Source: Sporanaerobacter acetigenes DSM 13106 (GTDB taxonomy: Bacteria > Bacillota > Clostridia > Tissierellales > Sporanaerobacteraceae). Taken from it: a stretch of DNA of 64,000 nt. The notes below the pieces were generated by a model that saw only the letters and a list, made by a program, of their open reading frames with translations, was not told where the DNA came from and made no database searches. The translations under genes were made by a program, and so were the position numbers. The stretch's first letter is position 1. Each line of letters starts with the position of its first letter. Below, piece by piece: positions 25,987 to 33,621 of this stretch. The DNA is taken from the NCBI RefSeq assembly GCF_900130025.1, contig NZ_FQXR01000010.1:32342-96341 (forward strand). Reading direction: 5' to 3'.

Positions 25987-28554
25987 TTATTCATTATTTC
26001 TTATCATATCAACTACTGCTGTTTTTCTTATATTCATAGATGATAAATATGTTGTTAAAATTGTTATTATAAAGTTTACAACGATAATAAAGAGATATTC
26101 CCTCCATTGTATCTTAAAAATAGGATTTATATATATAGTTAGATATTTCTTATATAAGATATACTGAACTAGCACTCCGAATATAATTACCGCCATGCTT
26201 GATATGGCTCCGTATAGGGAACCTTCCATTAAAAACATCTCCTTAAGGCTTTTGTCCGTAGTGCCGATAGCTCTCAGCATCCCAAATTCCTTCATTCGAG
26301 ATGCGATATTGTATTTAATGTTGTTTGCTATATTAAATACTCCCATAATAAACAGCACCATTACAATTGCATTCATAAATCTCTGCTTATTTTTATTCAA
26401 TATATTAAAGTTTTCTATTTCTTTATCCAAATCTCTTAGAATTACTCCCGGCTTCTTCTCAATTACCGATTTAATTTTGTTGTTCAAAACATTGTGATTT
26501 ATTCCTCTTTCTTTGTTTACGCTTACAATTTTATACTGAGTTATTCCGGTATCCTTTTTAAATATATCCGAAGATAAGACAACATCAACACTGTTATCCG
26601 TAGTATAATAATTATCATAATCCAGAAGATTGTTTACCACCGCTCCCACAGTATACTCCTTATACTCATAGCTTTCATCATTATAATTGACTTTCCATCC
26701 CTCTTCCGTATTTGTCCCCTTGGTTGAAAAAGCAATTCTTACTTTATCTCCTATTTTAAAGTTTGCAACATAAGGATTTTTATTTTCCGTATTGACAGGA
26801 TTAGGTATCCTTATAACGGCAATATTTTCTTTTTTCATCTTGTCAATATCGATTTCTCCTTTTACCAAGTATTTTCTCAGTTTGTCAAGGGATTCATCGT
26901 CATAGCCGTACATATTATTTTTTAAAATATATTCTTCCGATCTGTCCGCTGCCTTTAAATTCTTGACTAACATCCCGTTCATTATATCTTTTGTATAAGG
27001 CTTGCTGTTTACGTCTTCAAAATACATTGGCTCCGATATATGTTCTCTGCTTGTCATCAGCCTCGAATACATTACCTGTATGGCGGATAAATCCTTCACT
27101 CCCTTCAAAAATTTTATTTCTTCTAATTCATCGCTGCTCAATCCGTCCGTTTTTTTTGCACCGGGTACAAAATTTATCTTATAGTCCGAATTGTATCCCA
27201 TCATATCTGATATGTTGTCTGCCTGCCCTTTTTCCATAAAACTTAAGTAACTTGCGTTTATAAACAATACTCCCGCAATACTTATTGATAAAACAATCAT
27301 CAGAAAGCTCCTGCCGTTGGAAAGAATATTCCTTATAGTTATGATTGAATATACTGACAAATTATTCCTTGATGCTGCCTTTTTATAGGTTTCCTTCTTG
27401 TGATTTTTTCCCTTGCCTAAATTTTTCCTTATAGCTTCTATAGGTGATATCTTTGATATGGTCATACATACTGCCACAGTAATCAGAAGTATAACCGATA
27501 CTATAATAAATACAGGTATAATGAAAGCTTCCTTTGGTATAACAAGCTTCCCTATAGTAACGGCTCCTTCTGTGAATACATTTCCGACTAAACCGCTTAA
27601 TAACTCTGATCCGATTAGTCCCAACAAATAACCTATTGGAATGCTTATGGCACTTAAAACGACTAGTTCACATAATGTTATTCCGACCACCTGCTTCCTG
27701 CTGCTCCCTACGGCTAATAAAATTCCATATTCCGATATCCTCTCAAGGATGGATATGCTGTATATCCCGTATATAACTATGAAAGAAACTGCCAACACTA
27801 TAAAAAATGAAAAAACAGTATTTTTATCAATATTATATAAATTTTTGTAAGCCTCTATTAATTCCCTGTTTTTTATTATGTTATCGCTCTTCATATTTAG
27901 TTTCTTGGACAGTAAGGCTGTTGATTTGTCTATACTGTTCTCATCCTTAAAAGTCACCATGCCCACATTCGTATTTCCCTCAAAATTATGAGCCAGAGGC
28001 AAAAATACTTGAAGTGTCATTGTCCTTTTAAATTCAGACCTGTCTCTTAATATACCAACTAATTTATATGTCCTTTCTTCATTTCTGTCTTTCAGTTTGA
28101 GTCTTACACTACTGCCTACCTTGAGTTCTTCTCCAAGTACGTCTAAAACCCACTCTTCGGCGGCAATTTCATTATCATTTTTCGGATATCTCCCTTCTTT
28201 GATAAATGAATTCTCATTAAAAGAACTTCCTAATTTTATGTATTCTGTATTTGCTCTTATAACATATAAATAAAAATCATCACTTAAGGCAACTGAATCA
28301 TAGTATCCTGCAAATCCTCTGTCTTTTATCGACTTGTCTTTTTTAATTTTTTCTATCCGGATATTGTCTAAATTTTTAAAAACAGTATTATAGCTCCCCA
28401 TCTCGTATTTTACACGGTCAACATCTGCCTGATTGGCACTTTTATTTAATATTGTGATACTTACAATAATGGCAACACTCAAAATCATGCCAATCAAAAT
28501 AGAAAAAGTCCTTTTTTTATAATACCTTATATATTTTAACGATAATTTAAACAT
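25987..28554 (-). CDS. FtsX-like ABC permease, two-module
   Basis: An 855-residue permease with the layout of a double FtsX/MacB module: one N-terminal helix (about residues 10-35), a large extracellular domain, three helices near 240-380, another helix and extracellular domain from about 410, and a last set of three helices near 740-850. The FtsX block GILLAVGSSRKQVVG in the first module matches FGMLRAIGTTDKSLKE in the second. Start ATG 28554 is fixed by AAGGAGG at 28562-28568. It begins 32 bases after the small precursor gene ends. A role as self-protection transporter with the 25238 ATPase is inferred. Confidence 0.88.
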   Translation of the reverse strand: MFKLSLKYIRYYKKRTFSILIGMILSVAIIVSITILNKSANQADVDRVKYEMGSYNTVFKNLDNIRIEKIKKDKSIKDRGFAGYYDSVALSDDFYLYVIRANTEYIKLGSSFNENSFIKEGRYPKNDNEIAAEEWVLDVLGEELKVGSSVRLKLKDRNEERTYKLVGILRDRSEFKRTMTLQVFLPLAHNFEGNTNVGMVTFKDENSIDKSTALLSKKLNMKSDNIIKNRELIEAYKNLYNIDKNTVFSFFIVLAVSFIVIYGIYSISILERISEYGILLAVGSSRKQVVGITLCELVVLSAISIPIGYLLGLIGSELLSGLVGNVFTEGAVTIGKLVIPKEAFIIPVFIIVSVILLITVAVCMTISKISPIEAIRKNLGKGKNHKKETYKKAASRNNLSVYSIITIRNILSNGRSFLMIVLSISIAGVLFINASYLSFMEKGQADNISDMMGYNSDYKINFVPGAKKTDGLSSDELEEIKFLKGVKDLSAIQVMYSRLMTSREHISEPMYFEDVNSKPYTKDIMNGMLVKNLKAADRSEEYILKNNMYGYDDESLDKLRKYLVKGEIDIDKMKKENIAVIRIPNPVNTENKNPYVANFKIGDKVRIAFSTKGTNTEEGWKVNYNDESYEYKEYTVGAVVNNLLDYDNYYTTDNSVDVVLSSDIFKKDTGITQYKIVSVNKERGINHNVLNNKIKSVIEKKPGVILRDLDKEIENFNILNKNKQRFMNAIVMVLFIMGVFNIANNIKYNIASRMKEFGMLRAIGTTDKSLKEMFLMEGSLYGAISSMAVIIFGVLVQYILYKKYLTIYINPIFKIQWREYLFIIVVNFIITILTTYLSSMNIRKTAVVDMIRNNE

Positions 28555-28585
28555 ATAATATACCTCCTTATTGACAAAATACAAA

Positions 28586-28750
28586 TTAAGTTAATGTACT
28601 TACATAACTTGGTGCTTCACCTTGCTTATGACAATCATCTTGACAGTCTTGACCTCTTTGGTAAACAACACTTTGTCCTGGTTTAGTACAATTATCTTGT
28701 GCAATAATATCGACTAATTTTTTATCATTAATTTTTTTAATCTTCAGCAT
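28586..28750 (-). CDS. Candidate RiPP precursor peptide, 54 residues, three Cys
   Basis: A 54-codon gene, too short for usual ORF cut-offs. A very strong Shine-Dalgarno, GGAAGGAGGGGAGA, stands just before ATG 28750. The first twenty residues (MLKIKKINDKKLVDIIAQDN) look like a leader, with alternating Lys/Ile and an acidic end. The rest holds Cys21, Cys36 and Cys40 (DCQDDC, a C-x3-C), is rich in Gln, Asp, Ser and Thr, and ends STLT. There is no double-glycine site. It lies between radical SAM enzymes and exporter genes in the same direction, the usual place for a peptide to be modified. I did not match it to a named precursor family. Confidence 0.75.
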   Translation of the reverse strand: MLKIKKINDKKLVDIIAQDNCTKPGQSVVYQRGQDCQDDCHKQGEAPSYVSTLT

Positions 28751-28781
28751 ATTCTCCCCTCCTTCCCGATTTGATTTATTT

Positions 28782-28817
28782 ATTCCGGTAATTACAGCAA
28801 ATTATTATTGCCGGAAT
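28782..28817 (-). promoter_or_regulatory. Hairpin between radical SAM gene and precursor gene
   Basis: ATTCCGGTAAT (28782-28792) and ATTGCCGGAAT (28807-28817) form an 11-base inverted repeat with one mismatch and a 14-base loop, ending 32 bases before the precursor start. No T-run follows on the minus strand, so it is not a terminator. It may mark an mRNA processing or stabilising site that raises precursor mRNA over enzyme mRNA. Confidence 0.5.
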
Positions 28818-28836
28818 TAATCCTTAAAAACATAGT

Positions 28837-29859
28837 TTATATACATTTATTTAAACTATATTTAAGATTTTCAACTGCACAATGTATTGCCGGAGGAGTA
28901 AAATAATCACCTGTAGTCAGCTTATTTACTATTCTGCATCTTGAGCCGTCACAATAATTATATATACTGCAGCCTCTGCATGCACATTCTCTTTCACATT
29001 CTGATTCATATATTATTTTATTTCTTCTATCTTCATCTAAACCAGAAAAAATATTTCCCATTTTAAACCCTTTCCTGCCGGCAGAAGCAATACATGGATA
29101 TAAATCTCCGTTTGAATATATATTTATGCTTTTATTCCCCATATTACATTTTCCTTTATTAATATATTGAGGTTTTTCTAATAATGATATATGAACATTT
29201 GATGTTCCCCTTGCCTTTATATATTCTCTCAACTTAATTATTGTTATTTTCAAACATTCCACATCATCCTCATCCCAATTAATATCATAATTATTGCTGG
29301 CCGGTACAATATATTTAAAGCCTTCATCAATTAAAAACTTAATATCATCATAAAGATTATAAACAGTATTTGAATCATAGGTCATTCTAATTCTAATGTT
29401 ACCTATTTCTCTTTCTAAAATTTCAGCATTTTTTAAAACTTTTTCAAAACTGCTATTGCCATCTTTAAAAGGCCTCATAGTATCCTGCGTTTTTTTGTTC
29501 CCATCTAAACTAACCGTTAAGTCGTATATTTCGTTCTTTAAAAATAAAATTATATCTTTATCTAATATCGTACCATTTGTAGTTATCGCAAATTTAAAAT
29601 TTTTATCTTTCTTTCTATAATTTATTTTTTTTACTATATCTTCTATTAAATTAAACTCAATTAATGGTTCTCCTCCATGAAATCTTACCATAAGATAATC
29701 ATTCACGTTATCTTTATATTTACCGAAATTTTCAAATATAAATTCAATCGACTTATCAATAATTAGTTTTGGCATAGAAAAATTACTTTTTTCATCACCT
29801 ACATAACAATACTTGCAATTCATATTACATTTATTTGTTATCCATAACGTTATTGACAT
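28837..29859 (-). CDS. Radical SAM/SPASM peptide maturase (second enzyme)
   Basis: A 340-residue radical SAM enzyme. The cluster-binding CNMNCKYCY (Cys 11, 15, 18) is right at the N-terminus, so there is no recognition domain in front. RFHGGEPLIEF near 59-69 is the GGE motif and FAITTNGTILD near 88-98 is a core strand. The C-terminal SPASM part has GKCNMGNKSINIYSNGDLYPC near 245-265 and a Cys-dense tail (ECERECACRGCSIYNYCDG). Such enzymes form thioether or C-C crosslinks in peptides. Start overlaps the upstream radical SAM gene by 10 bases, giving coupled synthesis. It may depend on the partner for peptide binding. Confidence 0.88.
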   Translation of the reverse strand: MSITLWITNKCNMNCKYCYVGDEKSNFSMPKLIIDKSIEFIFENFGKYKDNVNDYLMVRFHGGEPLIEFNLIEDIVKKINYRKKDKNFKFAITTNGTILDKDIILFLKNEIYDLTVSLDGNKKTQDTMRPFKDGNSSFEKVLKNAEILEREIGNIRIRMTYDSNTVYNLYDDIKFLIDEGFKYIVPASNNYDINWDEDDVECLKITIIKLREYIKARGTSNVHISLLEKPQYINKGKCNMGNKSINIYSNGDLYPCIASAGRKGFKMGNIFSGLDEDRRNKIIYESECERECACRGCSIYNYCDGSRCRIVNKLTTGDYFTPPAIHCAVENLKYSLNKCI

Positions 29860-31100
29860 AAATATTCACCCCACACTCTTTTAAATAAAATTGGTTTTAA
29901 TTTATCACACCTATTAGAAAAATTTCTAATATTTTTAATATCTACCAAGCTTCCCGGACAAGTCCAACAAAATATATTAACTTTACAATCTCGGCATTCC
30001 GAAAATCTTTTATAAATAACATCCTCTAACAAATCATAATTTTTGGTAAATAATTTATCGGCAAAATCATTCGAACATAAGTTCCCTAATAACATATTTT
30101 CGTTCATAAAACTAGGGCAAGGATAAACATCCCCATTATATCTTACGATAACTTCTTCACTCCCTGCACTGCATGTACATATATTAATCGAACCGCTATA
30201 ATCGTCGGAAAGATACTTTTTAGATATAAAAAATTTTCCTCCACTATCATCTAAAAAATACCCATCATTATATTTTCCTCTACCTATAGGTGAGAATCTC
30301 CTTAGCACAGGATGAGTCCCCAAACTTTTGTTTAATTCAATAAACTTTTCTTCCATGTCCTCATTTTTATCACCTACAACCATCGACAAAGTTATATTAT
30401 TATAGTTCACCTTTTTCAATTTTTCTATATTCTTTATAACTTTTTTAAATACACCCTTACCCCTAATTTGTGAACAGCTTTTTTCATCAATACCGTCGAT
30501 ACTAATATCTATTTTATCAACATTTTCTACTAAAAAGTTTATATTTTCATCATCGATTAATGTTGCATTAGTTGCTAATATTATTTCCCCGCTATACTTA
30601 TTTCTTAAATATATTAATAATTCTATAAAATCTTTTCTAATCATGGGTTCTCCCCCACTCAACATTATTGAATCAGGGTTCCAAGGTAGTACCCTATCAA
30701 AAAGAGTTTTTATCTGTACTGTTGAGAGTTCATATCTATGATTAATATCCGCATCTACACAACAATGGATACATTTCAAATTACATCTATTAGTCAGTTC
30801 AAAACTGATGGATTTAATATTCTTAGATTTAAAAGTATTATTAACAAGCTTTTTATTAAAAAGTCTGTTATAGACTTCTGTCATAAACTTTTTATCTTCA
30901 TCATTTACTATGCAGTTATTTAATTCATTAATATTTAATTCATTAATATTTAATTTATTATTTACGGCATATTTAAATATATCATATACTTCCTTCGACA
31001 CCCTAATCCATTGTCCATTTTTTCTATTATATATTACAACTTTATTATCACATTCAATAGTGCGTGTATAATTACTAAAAGCAATCTTTGGAAGGTTCAT
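29850..31100 (-). CDS. Radical SAM/SPASM peptide maturase with PqqD-like N-terminus
   Basis: A 416-residue enzyme and first gene of the minus-strand cluster. Residues about 15-90 resemble a PqqD-type RiPP recognition element (VVIYNRKNGQWIRVSKEVYDI, then a helical segment). The radical SAM motif CNLKCIHC (Cys 106, 110, 113) follows, with MLSGGEPMIRKDF near 151-163. The SPASM region includes CTCSAGSEEVIVRYNGDVYPC and SECRDCKVNIFCWTCPG. A short in-frame tandem repeat (LNINE twice, 15 bases each) lies in the linker. ATG 31100 has GGGGTG 6 bases upstream. It most likely binds the precursor and starts modification; the bond formed cannot be read from sequence. Confidence 0.88.
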   Translation of the reverse strand: MNLPKIAFSNYTRTIECDNKVVIYNRKNGQWIRVSKEVYDIFKYAVNNKLNINELNINELNNCIVNDEDKKFMTEVYNRLFNKKLVNNTFKSKNIKSISFELTNRCNLKCIHCCVDADINHRYELSTVQIKTLFDRVLPWNPDSIMLSGGEPMIRKDFIELLIYLRNKYSGEIILATNATLIDDENINFLVENVDKIDISIDGIDEKSCSQIRGKGVFKKVIKNIEKLKKVNYNNITLSMVVGDKNEDMEEKFIELNKSLGTHPVLRRFSPIGRGKYNDGYFLDDSGGKFFISKKYLSDDYSGSINICTCSAGSEEVIVRYNGDVYPCPSFMNENMLLGNLCSNDFADKLFTKNYDLLEDVIYKRFSECRDCKVNIFCWTCPGSLVDIKNIRNFSNRCDKLKPILFKRVWGEYLCQ

Positions 31101-31339
31101 TCTGTACACCCCATTTTAAAAATAATTCTTTAGGTTCACTTATAAAAATGATCACCCATTATTTATTCACAGTCTGTTTATTACCCAAAACTATATTATT
31201 CTTTTTACTATTATGTCTGAATTGTAATGCAGCTAAAATATTGTTAATGTATTTATTTTACAATGTCATTAAATCATATATTTCATATTTTATCAAGTAT
31301 ATATATAATATATTTTATAATTTAACAATGCATTGAAAA
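31101..31339. other. Intergenic control region of the island
   Basis: About 240 very AT-rich bases between the divergent radical SAM and blaI genes. For the minus-strand operon only weak promoter matches are seen (ATGACA from 31269-31264 with AACAAT at 18-base spacing). Candidate operator-like elements are TTACA-A-TGTCA at 31258-31268 and the palindrome CAATGCATTG at 31326-31335. BlaI-family operators have a TACA/TGTA core, so the first is a possible BlaI site. No gene is seen. Confidence 0.4.
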
Positions 31340-31368
31340 TTGACATACTTTATTTTTATGTTTATAAT
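31340..31368 (+). promoter_or_regulatory. Consensus sigma-A promoter of blaI-M56
   Basis: TTGACA at 31340-31345, exactly 17 bases, then TATAAT at 31363-31368: a perfect consensus match. The blaI ATG follows 49 bases later. Such a strong core is normally held down by a repressor, which fits autorepression by BlaI. The -35 begins five bases after the CAATGCATTG palindrome ends. Confidence 0.88.
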
Positions 31369-31416
31369 GAAATTGAAAATAATTTTAATATTAATTTTAT
31401 AAAAGGAGAGTTTTCA

Positions 31417-31830
31417 ATGCCAAAACAAAATAATCGTTTTGAATTAACTGAGAGAGAATTAGATATCTTGAATATTTTATGGTCTGCCGAAAAACCGTTA
31501 CTGGCCTCTGACATCCCCAAAATAGATAGTTCCATAAGTATAAATACAGCTCAAGCTGTTTTAAGAAATCTACTGAAAAAAAAGCTTATTGAGGTTTCTG
31601 ATATTGTTTATAGCGGAACCGTTCTTTCACGCAGATATAAACCAACTATAAGTTCACATGATTTTTTTCTTAAACAATTTGTCAGACAGTTTCAAAATTT
31701 AAATAAAGGTATTTCCACACCCACTATTGTTGCTACCTTATTGGAACACGAAAAAAACGAGGAAGCTATTATAGAAGAGCTTGAAAAAATGCTTGAAGAA
31801 AGAAAAAAGCTTTTGAAAGAAGGAAATTAA
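31417..31830 (+). CDS. blaI: BlaI/MecI family repressor
   Basis: A 137-residue winged-helix repressor: FELTERELDILNILWSAEKPLLASDI is the family N-terminus, SINTAQAVLRNLLKKKLIEV the recognition helix and linker, and the C-terminal helices (EEAIIEELEKMLEERKKLL) form the dimer part. Start 31417 has AAAAGGAGAG just before it; an upstream TTG in frame lies within the promoter and is rejected. The M56 gene follows at once. The pair resembles the beta-lactam sensor BlaI-BlaR1, but in this setting it probably controls the peptide cluster. Confidence 0.92.
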   Translation: MPKQNNRFELTERELDILNILWSAEKPLLASDIPKIDSSISINTAQAVLRNLLKKKLIEVSDIVYSGTVLSRRYKPTISSHDFFLKQFVRQFQNLNKGISTPTIVATLLEHEKNEEAIIEELEKMLEERKKLLKEGN

Positions 31831-31831
31831 A

Positions 31832-32995
31832 ATGTCTTTCTCTTTTACTGCTTTTTTAACTATTCTTTTTTTTAGTAGTATATCGATTATTTTAATGTAC
31901 TTCTTTTTACAAAATAATAAACTGATCAAAGGACTTGGAATTGGCACCTTATCTTTTTGCATCTTTGTTATTGTTATCAGGCTGCTAATTCCTTTTGAAT
32001 TTTCTTTTGAAAATAATTTAGTTTGTAAGCGGCTTTTCCCAAAAATTATTTTTTTCTTTAAAACACCAATATTAAAACTAAACGGTCATAATATTTGTCC
32101 TCTACACATTATGGGTTTAATTTGGTTAATGGGATCAATCATCCAATTGAGTAGAGCAATAATCATTTATGAAAATTTTACAAAAGTGATAAATAAATTT
32201 CCTGCGGTAAAAAATTCAGAGATTCAAGGTGCTTTGCGGAAAGTACTTCAAAACTACAGCAAGCCGATGAGTTTTAAGATTATACAAGCCAACCTTATCT
32301 CTACTCCTATGGTACTGGGTATGCGAAAACCATGGATTGTTATTCCTCAAATAGAACTTTCGGAAAACGAATGGTACTACATTTTTAGTCACGAGGTAGC
32401 CCACTACTACCATGGCGATTTATTGATTAAAGTAATTGTTGAACTTTTATGTATCATATATTGGTGGAATCCTTATATATATCTGCTAAGGGGACAAGTA
32501 TCCAAAGTACTCGAAATACATACGGATCTCACTGCCACAAAATCAATGGGTGAATCGAAACGAATTGAATATCTGGAATGTCTTCTAAAAATAGCAAAAT
32601 ATCATCCTAGTACACGTGTAAATAAAGTAGCACTAAACTTTGACAGCGAAAACGTTTCTACTCTTTCTCAGCGATTCCATATAGTTTTACAAAATTCTAA
32701 TCAAAAAGAAAAATTCAAATTGAAGAATGTCTTTTTTATGGTTATGCCGGTATTATTGTTGGTTGTTTTATCTTTTTGTTTTGTATTTGAACCTTATTCT
32801 ATATCTCCGAAAGATGCTTCCGATACAGTTGAACTTACAAAGGAAAATTCATATTTAGTTAAAAATCAAGACAATACTTATGATCTTTACGTCAATAATA
32901 AATTCTTTGGTACTGCCAATAATATTAAAAATTTGCCTGCAGACTTACCCATATATAAAAATATAAAGGAGGTGCGAAAGGATGAAAAAAAGTAA
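31832..32995 (+). CDS. M56 family (BlaR1-like) membrane metallopeptidase
   Basis: A 387-residue protein with membrane helices near residues 5-25, 35-53, 85-105, and 300-320. The zinc motif HEVAH is in IFSHEVAHYYHGD near 187-200, with a third ligand Glu in LEIHTDLTATK near 230. Unlike BlaR1 it has no penicillin-binding sensor domain; only about 65 residues follow the last helix. It probably cleaves BlaI on a signal sensed outside the cell, perhaps the peptide itself or envelope stress. AAGGAA precedes the ATG. Confidence 0.88.
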   Translation: MSFSFTAFLTILFFSSISIILMYFFLQNNKLIKGLGIGTLSFCIFVIVIRLLIPFEFSFENNLVCKRLFPKIIFFFKTPILKLNGHNICPLHIMGLIWLMGSIIQLSRAIIIYENFTKVINKFPAVKNSEIQGALRKVLQNYSKPMSFKIIQANLISTPMVLGMRKPWIVIPQIELSENEWYYIFSHEVAHYYHGDLLIKVIVELLCIIYWWNPYIYLLRGQVSKVLEIHTDLTATKSMGESKRIEYLECLLKIAKYHPSTRVNKVALNFDSENVSTLSQRFHIVLQNSNQKEKFKLKNVFFMVMPVLLLVVLSFCFVFEPYSISPKDASDTVELTKENSYLVKNQDNTYDLYVNNKFFGTANNIKNLPADLPIYKNIKEVRKDEKK

Positions 32996-33174
32996 TAGAA
33001 AAATATCTATCTGTTAATGTTATTCAGATTACAGAAAACGTACAATCCGATCAATCAATAACTCCATTTTCCGATGTCATTGGCTGGAGATATAAAACAG
33101 TAAACGGAAAAGTATACAAGCGTCAATATAATTATTCAAAAGAAAGATGGATTGGTGAATGGGAACCTTGCTAA
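32982..33174 (+). pseudogene. Frameshifted small protein downstream of M56
   Basis: An ideal AAAGGAGG (32966-32972) stands 9 bases before ATG 32982, but the frame stops after 11 codons. Reading one A less in the seven-A run at 32985-32991 gives an uninterrupted 63-residue protein beginning MKKVIEKYLSVNV, containing SVNVIQITENVQSDQS and VIGWRYKTVNGKVYKR, and ending WIGEWEPC at TAA 33172. It has no hydrophobic segment. Either a true +1 mutation, a sequencing error at a homopolymer, or slippage. The product is not a family I can name. Confidence 0.7.
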
Positions 33175-33247
33175 TCAAGTAAAGTAATTATTTATTTACC
33201 GTTTGTTATATATAGAAAGAAAGATAGAATTAAAATAATAAATTTAA

Positions 33248-33433
33248 CATAGAAGAAGATTTGCCGACGCACTGAAAGCATTGCCTAAAGATTCAACTCT
33301 GGTGAGAACTAATGCCAAAGAAGGCATTGAATTTTGCAACAAACTATTTAAATTCAAAAAAGAATTCAAATTTGAAAAAATGCCTAATATAGATCTAAAT
33401 AATCTTCTACCTTGGTCAAATTCAATTCCATAA
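33248..33433 (+). pseudogene. IS66 family transposase relic, C-terminal
   Basis: The open frame encodes RFADALKALPKDS, then NAKEGIEFCNKLFKFKKEF, and then jumps to NIDLNNLLPWSNSIP and stop. The first part resembles the catalytic-domain segment of IS66 transposases ('YFxxALKALP', 'xxCNKLF'), and LLPWS-x-x-P is their C-terminal end, so the region between has been deleted. There is no start codon or N-terminal part. The call rests on motif memory. Confidence 0.68.
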
Positions 33434-33468
33434 GAATGTAAAGTTCCTAGCAAAAAATAGTATAATAT

Positions 33469-33510
33469 ATAGCCTCCATCTTTAATAGGTGGAGGCTATT
33501 TGACGCTTAC
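33469..33510. mobile_element. Right end of an IS66-type element with hairpin
   Basis: Read on the minus strand from 33510, the sequence starts GTAAGCGTCA, like the GTAA-starting terminal repeats of IS66 elements. Next to it, ATAGCCTCCATC (33469-33480) pairs with 33488-33499. No matching left end was found in 32.9-33.2 kb. It lies just inside the right 78-bp repeat. Confidence 0.55.
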
Positions 33511-33543
33511 GTTATTTTATCCATTTCAATTATTTACAGGCTC

Positions 33544-33621
33544 CAACGAAAGCCTATTTTGTCCCTATCTTTAAAACAATGGTCCTACTTGATCCCATGG
33601 GCTAAGTATTGTTGGAGCTTT
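33544..33621. repeat. Right 78-bp direct repeat (attachment-site-like)
   Basis: Identical to 22280-22357. Here it is the true 3' end of the C1-peptidase gene: 27 bases after the stop plus the last 17 codons including stop. The left arm of the shared terminator is missing on this side. Confidence 0.93.

Larger units (their letters stand above)
22280..33621. mobile_element. 11.3-kb genomic island carrying a RiPP-type gene cluster
   Basis: The two 78-bp direct repeats are exactly 11,264 bases apart and regenerate the 3' end of the C1-peptidase gene, as when an element integrates into the end of a gene. Between them lie only genes unrelated to the flanks: ABC exporter, S8 protease, MacB-type ABC pair, small peptide, two radical SAM enzymes, BlaI and M56, then a broken small gene and an IS66 relic. 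Base composition is uneven inside: one 60-base line counted by hand in the FtsX gene is 40% GC and one in the radical SAM gene is 20%. No integrase, relaxase or replication gene is seen, so it is a non-autonomous or decayed element, or the repeat arose by another recombination. Confidence 0.8.

Noticed and set aside
28586..28750. Assigning the precursor to the CLI_3235-type Cys-rich bacteriocin family
   Set aside because: Those peptides, as far as I recall, have many more Cys; only three are here, so a family name is not supported.
28782..28817. Terminator before the precursor gene
   Set aside because: Hairpin present but no T-run on either strand after the stem.
30930..30965. Short tandem repeat in the first radical SAM gene as a possible CRISPR or attachment site
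   Set aside because: It is in frame, two units long (LNINE repeated), and sits in a linker of the protein.
31333..31416. Longer blaI start at TTG 31333
   Set aside because: It would overlap the -35 box and has no Shine-Dalgarno; ATG 31417 has a strong one.
33244..33453. 69-codon minus-strand frame
   Set aside because: Opposite strand of the IS66 relic, whose plus-strand reading fits the transposase.
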